Below, piece after piece: positions 59,225 through 64,000 of a stretch of 64,000 bases of DNA. Every line of letters starts with the position of its first letter. Within the stretch, counting starts at the first letter, position 1. The stretch is taken from NCBI GenBank assembly GCA_017452265.1, contig JAFTMS010000010.1, forward strand, positions 1 through 64,000, given 5' to 3'. This stretch comes from Bacteroidales bacterium. GTDB lineage: Bacteria > Bacteroidota > Bacteroidia > Bacteroidales > UBA932. A program made the translations under genes and the position numbers. Below the pieces are notes generated by a model. It saw only the letters and a program-made list of their open reading frames with translations. It was not told where the DNA came from and did not search any database.

Positions 59225-59659
59225 ATGAAAAGATTTATTGCTGTTTTTGCCCTTTCAGTGGCTTTTGTGACCCTTTGCCTTGCAGGTGACAGGCCTGTGA
59301 CATTCAATCAGCTTCCGGCTGCTGCACAGATGTTTATAAACACGAATTTTCCTGCTGACAAGCTTTCATATGCGACAGTGGACGATGATCTTATCCGTCC
59401 GGAGTATAATGTGCTGCTCGTAAGCGGAGTGAGGCTTGAATTTGCCAATGACGGCAGCATGAAGAAAATAGAGGCGAGGAAGACAGGTGTGCCTGTCGAG
59501 CTTGTACCTGTTCAGATCAGAGATTACGTGAAGCTGCATTATCCTGATGCGACTTTCGTTGAATACGAAATCGGGCGCAAGACATATGAGGTCCAGCTCT
59601 CGAACCGGCTTGACCTCAAGTTCAACAGATATTTCGCTTTGGTGGAAATTGATGACTGA
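59225..59659 (+). CDS. PepSY-like periplasmic protein
   Basis: A 144-residue secreted protein; the start at 59225 gives the signal peptide MKRFIAVFALSVAFVTLCLA. The rest matches the small PepSY-like (PF11396) proteins of Bacteroidetes, with FNQLPAAAQMFINTNFP and a second half-repeat (VPVQIRDYVKLHYPDATFVE), each a helix followed by beta strands (YEVQLSNRLDLKFN). Function is unknown; PepSY domains are thought to inhibit or bind other periplasmic proteins. A related lipoprotein gene follows after 33 bases. Confidence 0.75.
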   Translation: MKRFIAVFALSVAFVTLCLAGDRPVTFNQLPAAAQMFINTNFPADKLSYATVDDDLIRPEYNVLLVSGVRLEFANDGSMKKIEARKTGVPVELVPVQIRDYVKLHYPDATFVEYEIGRKTYEVQLSNRLDLKFNRYFALVEIDD

Positions 59660-59692
59660 TCATTATTTTTTACCTCCTGAAAGTAGATAATT

Positions 59693-60160
59693 ATGAAAAA
59701 GTATATATTCATAGCGGCCATGGCCCTTTCACTGCTTGCTTTGGCCTCGTGCGAGAAATATGAGGACGGTCGTCCTTCAAAAGCTGTCAGAAATGAGTTC
59801 AAGAGCATGTATCCTGATGCGCGTGACATCGAGTGGGAAGCGGAAGCCGGATATTGGACCGTGTCTTTCGAGACAGGCAAGGCTCCGGATGTGAAGGAGC
59901 GCACTGCGTGGTACGATGCCGCTGGAAACTGGATAAGGACTAAGACGGAGATTCCGGTATCTGCATTGCCGCAGGAAATCAAGAACTATATTTCCGGCTC
60001 GTCATACGCCGGAGCGACTATTGCGGATGTCGATGCGGATTATTATGAAACCCCGTCCGGCAATTTCTACAGATTGGACATCATTTATGATGGTGTGAAG
60101 ATGGAAATAGATGTTTCCGAAGACGGTAAAGTCACGGTTGCGGACGTCGGTGTCTTGTAG
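59693..60160 (+). CDS. PepSY-like lipoprotein
   Basis: A 155-residue lipoprotein (LLALASC). Two PepSY-like repeats are visible: PSKAVRNEFKSMYPDARDIE with WTVSFETG, and LPQEIKNYISGSSYAGATIA with YRLDIIYDG. It is a diverged relative of the preceding gene product and probably co-transcribed. The role is unknown. Confidence 0.75.
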   Translation: MKKYIFIAAMALSLLALASCEKYEDGRPSKAVRNEFKSMYPDARDIEWEAEAGYWTVSFETGKAPDVKERTAWYDAAGNWIRTKTEIPVSALPQEIKNYISGSSYAGATIADVDADYYETPSGNFYRLDIIYDGVKMEIDVSEDGKVTVADVGVL

Positions 60161-60218
60161 AAAGCCAAAGAATTGCTAACTTTGTACCTTGTTGCCTTGC
60201 GGGGCGGCAAGGTTTTTT
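60155..60218 (+). promoter_or_regulatory. Promoter and leader hairpin of the PepC-like gene
   Basis: TTG at 60155-60157 and TAACTTTG at 60177-60184 (19 bp spacing) form a promoter. Just past the expected start, CCTTGC (60195-60200) pairs with GCAAGG (60207-60212), followed by six T, an intrinsic-terminator shape 30 bases before the start codon. It may simply terminate the upstream PepSY transcript or attenuate the new one. Confidence 0.5.
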
Positions 60219-60247
60219 CGTTCAGGGAAGATGTTAAAATGTTTTTT

Positions 60248-61669
60248 ATGAAAAGGTTGATTTTTACAGCGGCTTTTGCCGTTTCCTTATCTTGTCTTCC
60301 GATGGTGGCCCAGCAGCAGATGGCCGGCCCGGCGGAAGGTGGAATATCAGCAGAAATGCTTGCTGAAATCAGTGCTGGATATAAAGGTGATGCGGCTGAC
60401 AAAGCCATCAGAAACGCCCTTGCAGTCACTTCCATCGGTACTTTGGCGGTAAATGCAGAAAATGCTGCCATGATCGATACGCATTTTTCCGACAGGGTAA
60501 GGACGAAAGGCATCACAGACCAGAAGTCATCCGGAAGATGCTGGCTCTTTACAGGACTGAATGTCCTCAGGGCCAAGATGATTGATAAATACGGCCTTCC
60601 CGGCATGGAGTTCTCGCAGAACTATCTGTTCTTTTATGACCAGCTTGAGAAGGCGAACCTTTTCCTTCAGGGCGTAATAGATACGAAGAATCTTCCTTTC
60701 GAGGACAGAAAGGTGGACTGGCTGTTCTCGAATCCTCTCAGCGACGGAGGACAGTTCACAGGTGTGTCGGACCTCATAATGAAATACGGCCTTGTGCCTT
60801 CGGATGCAATGCCGGAGACCTATCAGGCGAACAACACTTCCCAGATGGCGATGCTTCTGAAGCTCAAGCTCCGTGAGGACGGCCTTGCCCTTCGTGACGC
60901 CGCTGCTGCCGGTGCTGCTGACAAAAAGCTGCAGAAGATGAAGGTGTCCTTCCTTTCGGAAATATACCGCATGCTGGCCCTCTGTCTCGGCGAGCCTCCG
61001 ACAGAATTCGAGTGGACGAGATGTGACAAGGACAATAAGGTTGTCAGCAGGAAGACATATACCCCTAAGTCCTTCTACGAGGAATTCATCGGAGAGGACC
61101 TTGAGGACAATTACATCATGATTATGAACGATCCTTGTCGTGAATATGGCAAGGTGTACGAAATCGACTATGACAGACATGTCTATGACGGACACAACTG
61201 GCTGTATGTGAACCTTCCTGTCGAGCGTATCAAGGAAATGGCGATAGCTTCCATCAAGGACAATGTGGCGATGTATTTCTCATGCGATGTCGGCAAGTTC
61301 TTCAGCCGCAGCAAGGGTGTACTTGATCTTGAAAATTATGATTACGAATCACTTATGGGCGTAACTTTCGGAATGGACAAGAAGCAGAGGGTTCAGACGC
61401 ACGCCAGCGGCTCTTCGCACGCTATGACCTTGATAGCAGTGGACATATGCCCGGAAACGGGTGCTCCTGTGAAATGGATGGTCGAGAACAGCTGGGGCCT
61501 TTCGTCAGGCTATCAGGGCTGCCTCATAATGACTGACGAGTGGTTTGACGAATACATGTTCCGCCTTGTGGTGGAGAAGAAGTATGTCCCTGCTGACGTT
61601 CTCGAGATGCTGAACCAGACTCCTGTCAGCCTCCCAGCATGGGATCCTATGTTCGCACCGGAACAGTAG
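60248..61669 (+). CDS. C1-family cysteine peptidase (PepC/bleomycin hydrolase-like), secreted
   Basis: A 473-residue papain-fold peptidase with a signal peptide (LIFTAAFAVSLSCLPMVA). The catalytic set is Cys98 in QKSSGRCWLF, His391 in SGSSHAMTLIAV and Asn414 in VENSWG, all in bleomycin-hydrolase context (FSQNYLFFYDQLEKAN). Classical PepC enzymes are cytoplasmic aminopeptidases; Bacteroidota also have exported versions like this one. Signal-peptide start at 60248 is preferred over ATG 60239. Confidence 0.88.
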   Translation: MKRLIFTAAFAVSLSCLPMVAQQQMAGPAEGGISAEMLAEISAGYKGDAADKAIRNALAVTSIGTLAVNAENAAMIDTHFSDRVRTKGITDQKSSGRCWLFTGLNVLRAKMIDKYGLPGMEFSQNYLFFYDQLEKANLFLQGVIDTKNLPFEDRKVDWLFSNPLSDGGQFTGVSDLIMKYGLVPSDAMPETYQANNTSQMAMLLKLKLREDGLALRDAAAAGAADKKLQKMKVSFLSEIYRMLALCLGEPPTEFEWTRCDKDNKVVSRKTYTPKSFYEEFIGEDLEDNYIMIMNDPCREYGKVYEIDYDRHVYDGHNWLYVNLPVERIKEMAIASIKDNVAMYFSCDVGKFFSRSKGVLDLENYDYESLMGVTFGMDKKQRVQTHASGSSHAMTLIAVDICPETGAPVKWMVENSWGLSSGYQGCLIMTDEWFDEYMFRLVVEKKYVPADVLEMLNQTPVSLPAWDPMFAPEQ

Positions 61670-61679
61670 CCCGTACCTT

Positions 61680-61940
61680 GAAGTATAACTTAACTTTCGC
61701 ATTTGCGAAAGACCTTATATTTCGACCATGGTCGAAGTAAGTCCTTTCCCTGAGGGTCGTGAGCGATAAGCAAACAGTCCAGTGGACTTTTGCAGCGAGC
61801 AGCACGGAGTGACGGCCGGATTTAGGATAGGGGTAACGTAGATAGAGAAAGTGCGGTGGGGAAAAGTTTCGCAAACTCCACCAACTTTCAGATAACAGAC
61901 AATTTACATTTGCGAAACTTGAGAAGTATAACTTAACTTT
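61680..61940. repeat. Direct-repeat-bounded, palindrome-rich leader before hisS
   Basis: The 18-mer GAAGTATAACTTAACTTT occurs at 61680-61697 and 61923-61940, 243 bases apart in the same direction. Between the copies are CTTTCGCA/TGCGAAAG (61694-61711), the perfect 16-base palindrome TTCGACCATGGTCGAA (61721-61736), AGTCCA/TGGACT (61776-61788) and perfect 12-base arms AAGTTTCGCAAA (61864-61875) and TTTGCGAAACTT (61909-61920). No gene is seen. It may be a small non-coding repeat element or a structured hisS leader. Confidence 0.6.
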
Positions 61941-61948
61941 TGATATAA

Positions 61949-63358
61949 ATGGCACAGAAACCCTCAATCCCAAAGGGAACCAGAGACTTCGGCCCGGCAG
62001 AGATGGCCGGCAGAAACTATATTTTCGACACGATACGTTCAGTATTCAGAACATACGGCTATTCTCCGATCGAGACACCTTCGATGGAGAATCTGAGCAC
62101 TCTTCTCGGTAAGTACGGCGACGAGGGTGACAAGCTGCTTTTCCGTGTCCTGAATTCAGGAGACGCATTCTCGCATATCAATTATGATGATTATAAGGTG
62201 GAGGGCACAGATGATGGCTACAACAGCAAGGCTCTCTCCCTCAAGGTCTGTGAAAAGGGTCTCAGATACGATCTGACGGTTCCTTTTGCCCGTTTTGTCG
62301 TTCAGCATCAGAATGAGATCTCATTCCCGTTCAAACGTTTCCAGATTCAGCCTGTATGGCGTGCGGACCGTCCTCAGAAGGGCCGCTACAGGGAGTTCTA
62401 CCAGTGTGATGTGGATGTCATCGGCTCGACCTCTCTTCTTAACGAACTGGAGCTTGTGCAGATTGTGGACAGGGTGTTCACGCTCTTCGATGTAAACGTG
62501 TGCATAAAGATAAACAACAGGAAGGTCCTTACCGGAATGGCGGAAATCTGCGGCTTCCCTGACAAGGTCGTGGACATCACGGTCGCAATAGACAAGATCG
62601 ACAAGATCGGCCTTGAGGCTGTCGAGGCGGAAATGCAGGAAAAGGGACTTACGGCAGCTGCGGTTGAGGTGATACGTCCCGTGCTCACGCTTTCGGGTAC
62701 GACGGCGGAGAAGATTGCCGTCATGAGGGAGCTTATGAGCGGCAGATCCGCTTCCGGTCTGGTTTCCGAAGCAGGTCTCAAGGGCCTCGATGAACTGGAG
62801 GAACTTTTCGGCCTTATAGATGCTGCAGGCATACGTAATGAGGTGGAGATAGACCTGTCGCTTGCCCGTGGACTTAACTATTATACAGGTGCGATCTTCG
62901 AGGTGAAGGCAAAGGATTTTGCAATCGGAAGCATCTGCGGAGGCGGCCGTTACGACAACCTTACGGGAATCTTCGGCCTTCCGAATATGTCGGGAGTCGG
63001 CATATCGTTTGGAGCAGACCGAATCTATGATGTGCTGAAAGGTCTTGACAAGTTCCCGGCTGAAGTTACGTCTTCTACTAGACTGCTTTTCGCCAATATG
63101 GGAACGGCAGAACTGAGGTATCTGATACCGGTGGTGAAGGCATTGCGTGAGGCCGGCGTTTCTTGCGAGATATACCCGGAACAGTCGAAACTCAAGAAGC
63201 AGTTTGATTATGCCGACAAAAAGGCGATTCCTTTTCTTTCCATTGTCGGTGGAGACGAGATCGCAGAAAGCGTAATCAATGTCAAGAATCTCGCGACGGG
63301 AGAGCAGAAGTCGTTTGCCAAGGCTGATGTGGACGCAATTTTGAAATTTTTGCAATAA
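61949..63358 (+). CDS. hisS: Histidyl-tRNA synthetase
   Basis: A 469-residue class II synthetase. [15 protein letters not shown] starts the catalytic domain, [10 protein letters not shown] and [13 protein letters not shown] lie near motif 1 and 2, [20 protein letters not shown] is motif 2, and [14 protein letters not shown] with [13 protein letters not shown] is the histidine-specific region and motif 3. The anticodon-binding domain follows from about residue 370. Length is that of the longer Bacteroidota form. Confidence 0.97.
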   Translation: MAQKPSIPKGTRDFGPAEMAGRNYIFDTIRSVFRTYGYSPIETPSMENLSTLLGKYGDEGDKLLFRVLNSGDAFSHINYDDYKVEGTDDGYNSKALSLKVCEKGLRYDLTVPFARFVVQHQNEISFPFKRFQIQPVWRADRPQKGRYREFYQCDVDVIGSTSLLNELELVQIVDRVFTLFDVNVCIKINNRKVLTGMAEICGFPDKVVDITVAIDKIDKIGLEAVEAEMQEKGLTAAAVEVIRPVLTLSGTTAEKIAVMRELMSGRSASGLVSEAGLKGLDELEELFGLIDAAGIRNEVEIDLSLARGLNYYTGAIFEVKAKDFAIGSICGGGRYDNLTGIFGLPNMSGVGISFGADRIYDVLKGLDKFPAEVTSSTRLLFANMGTAELRYLIPVVKALREAGVSCEIYPEQSKLKKQFDYADKKAIPFLSIVGGDEIAESVINVKNLATGEQKSFAKADVDAILKFLQ

Positions 63359-63361
63359 AAA

Positions 63362-63392
63362 TTTGCACTTTCAAAAATTGTCCGTATATTTG
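63362..63392 (+). promoter_or_regulatory. Promoter of the initiator tRNA gene
   Basis: TTTG at 63362-63365 and TATATTTG at 63385-63392 with exactly 19 bp between them, 11 bases before the tRNA. Confidence 0.75.
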
Positions 63393-63403
63393 CAGTCCAA
63401 TAT

Positions 63404-63476
63404 CGCGGGATAGAGCAGTTGGTAGCTCGTCGGGCTCATAACCCGGAGGCCGGAGGTTCGAGTCCTCCTCCCGCTA
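63404..63476 (+). tRNA. Initiator tRNA-Met (CAT anticodon)
   Basis: A complete 73-base cloverleaf without encoded CCA. The D-arm (AGAGCAGTTGGTAGCTC), anticodon stem-loop TCGGG-CTCATAA-CCCGG and T-arm (GGAGG-TTCGAGT-CCTCC) are visible. Three G:C pairs next to the anticodon loop and an unpaired first acceptor position (C1 opposite U72) are the marks of the initiator tRNA. It has its own promoter and a terminator. Confidence 0.93.
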
Positions 63477-63483
63477 CAAAGTT

Positions 63484-63522
63484 CGCGCAACATCTCGAAT
63501 GTCAGAGTGTTGCGCGTTTTTT
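63484..63522 (+). terminator. Rho-independent terminator after the tRNA
   Basis: CGCGCAACA (63484-63492) pairs with TGTTGCGCG (63508-63516), followed by six T. Confidence 0.85.
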
Positions 63523-63547
63523 GTTTAACCCGTAATTGAATGACCTT

Positions 63548-64000
63548 ATGACCTCAAACCTTCAGCCGCCGGCGGAATCCGGACGTATCGTATTCCTTGA
63601 CTGGCTTCGTGTCATCGCCTGCTTCATGGTGATTCTGGTGCACAGCATAGAGCCTTTTTATCTCGGAGGTCCGGAAGGCACGTATATCGCTTCCTGGTGG
63701 GATGCATTCTGGACGACAGCCATCGATTCAGCCCTCAGGCCTGCCGTACCGCTTTTCGTCCTTGCTTCAAGCTATCTGCTCTTCCCGTTGAAGACGGATA
63801 CGGTCACCTTTTTTCGTAAGAGGTTCACACGTGTCCTCATTCCGTTCGTCATCTGGTCGCTTCTGTATGCCCTTGTGCCTATGATCGGTTCGGGCGGAGA
63901 GATTGACATGGCGGCAAACCTCAAGAATCTTGGCGTGAACTTCATGATGCATGCCGGCCATCTCTGGTTTGTGTATATGCTTATAGGCGTATATCTGCTC
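63548..64000 (+). CDS. Acyltransferase-3 family membrane protein (partial, runs off the window)
   Basis: The first 151 codons of an integral-membrane O-acyltransferase (OafA/WecH-like), open at the window end. The typical start is RIVFLDWLRVIACFMVILVH with the conserved His in the first membrane segment, followed by RPAVPLFVLASSYLL, FFRKRFTRVLIPFVIWSLLY and MHAGHLWFVYMLIGVYLL. Such enzymes acetylate or succinylate surface glycans. It starts 25 bases after the tRNA terminator. Confidence 0.85.
   Translation, partial: MTSNLQPPAESGRIVFLDWLRVIACFMVILVHSIEPFYLGGPEGTYIASWWDAFWTTAIDSALRPAVPLFVLASSYLLFPLKTDTVTFFRKRFTRVLIPFVIWSLLYALVPMIGSGGEIDMAANLKNLGVNFMMHAGHLWFVYMLIGVYLL

Noticed and set aside
1-64000. 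rRNA genes, CRISPR arrays, transposases or integrases
   Set aside because: None was seen on either strand; only one tRNA gene and short dispersed repeats are present.

Overview
The window is a chromosomal segment of an uncultured-type gut Bacteroidales bacterium (phylum Bacteroidota). The basis is a SusC/SusD pair, fimbrillin-like and BACON-domain lipoproteins, a C10 peptidase, fused LacI-type regulators in polysaccharide-utilisation style operons, and many promoters of the Bacteroidota type (TAnnTTTG at -7 with TTTG or TTG about 19-22 bp upstream).

Region 1 (1-36856) is one large catabolic locus. Operon A (567-16010) encodes SusC/SusD, three copies of a two-part module (a fimbrillin/FISUMP-like lipoprotein plus a metallo-beta-lactamase-fold hydrolase; in the third copy the two are fused), a 52-residue peptide and a glycerophosphodiester phosphodiesterase. 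Operon B (16073-23745) encodes a LacI-type DNA-binding regulator fused to a complete FAD-dependent oxidoreductase, a sodium/solute symporter, a zinc polyol-type dehydrogenase, a histidine acid phosphatase and a fructokinase-like PfkB kinase. A second LacI regulator (23735-24808, minus) faces operon C (24895-36856): sn-glycerol-1-phosphate dehydrogenase, an organophosphate antiporter, a GtaA-like protein, GH31, sialate O-acetylesterase and GH3. An 18-bp sequence containing the palindrome GGGCACGTGCCC is identical upstream of operons A and C, and a second LacI-type site (TAAAACGTTTCAA) lies upstream of A and B. I infer a single regulon that takes apart a phosphodiester-linked glycan or polyol substrate: extracellular phosphodiester cleavage, dephosphorylation, polyol oxidation and phosphorylation, and feeding of glycerol-1-phosphate into glycolysis as DHAP. 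The substrate is not known from sequence.

Region 2 (36890-47826) is mostly core: a P-loop ATPase, a sirtuin, rpsU (with a full-length Shine-Dalgarno), rplU-rpmA, serS, ruvC, then an outer-membrane beta-barrel protein, a C10 cysteine peptidase and a BACON lipoprotein.

Region 3 (47827-51265) is AT-rich accessory DNA on the minus strand with a Panacea (DUF4065, SocA-like) antitoxin-type gene and an unknown partner, small membrane proteins and a divergent pair of small regulators or element-type proteins. ppdK, a degenerate PurL-like protein and folC follow; folC carries two in-frame insertions made of palindromic repeats. A second Panacea gene (57503) has a partner GNAT-like gene broken by three single-base lesions.

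Region 4 (59031-64000) has dispersed repeats, two PepSY-like proteins, a C1-type peptidase (PepC-like), an unusual repeat-rich leader before hisS, an initiator tRNA-Met and the start of an acyltransferase that runs off the window.
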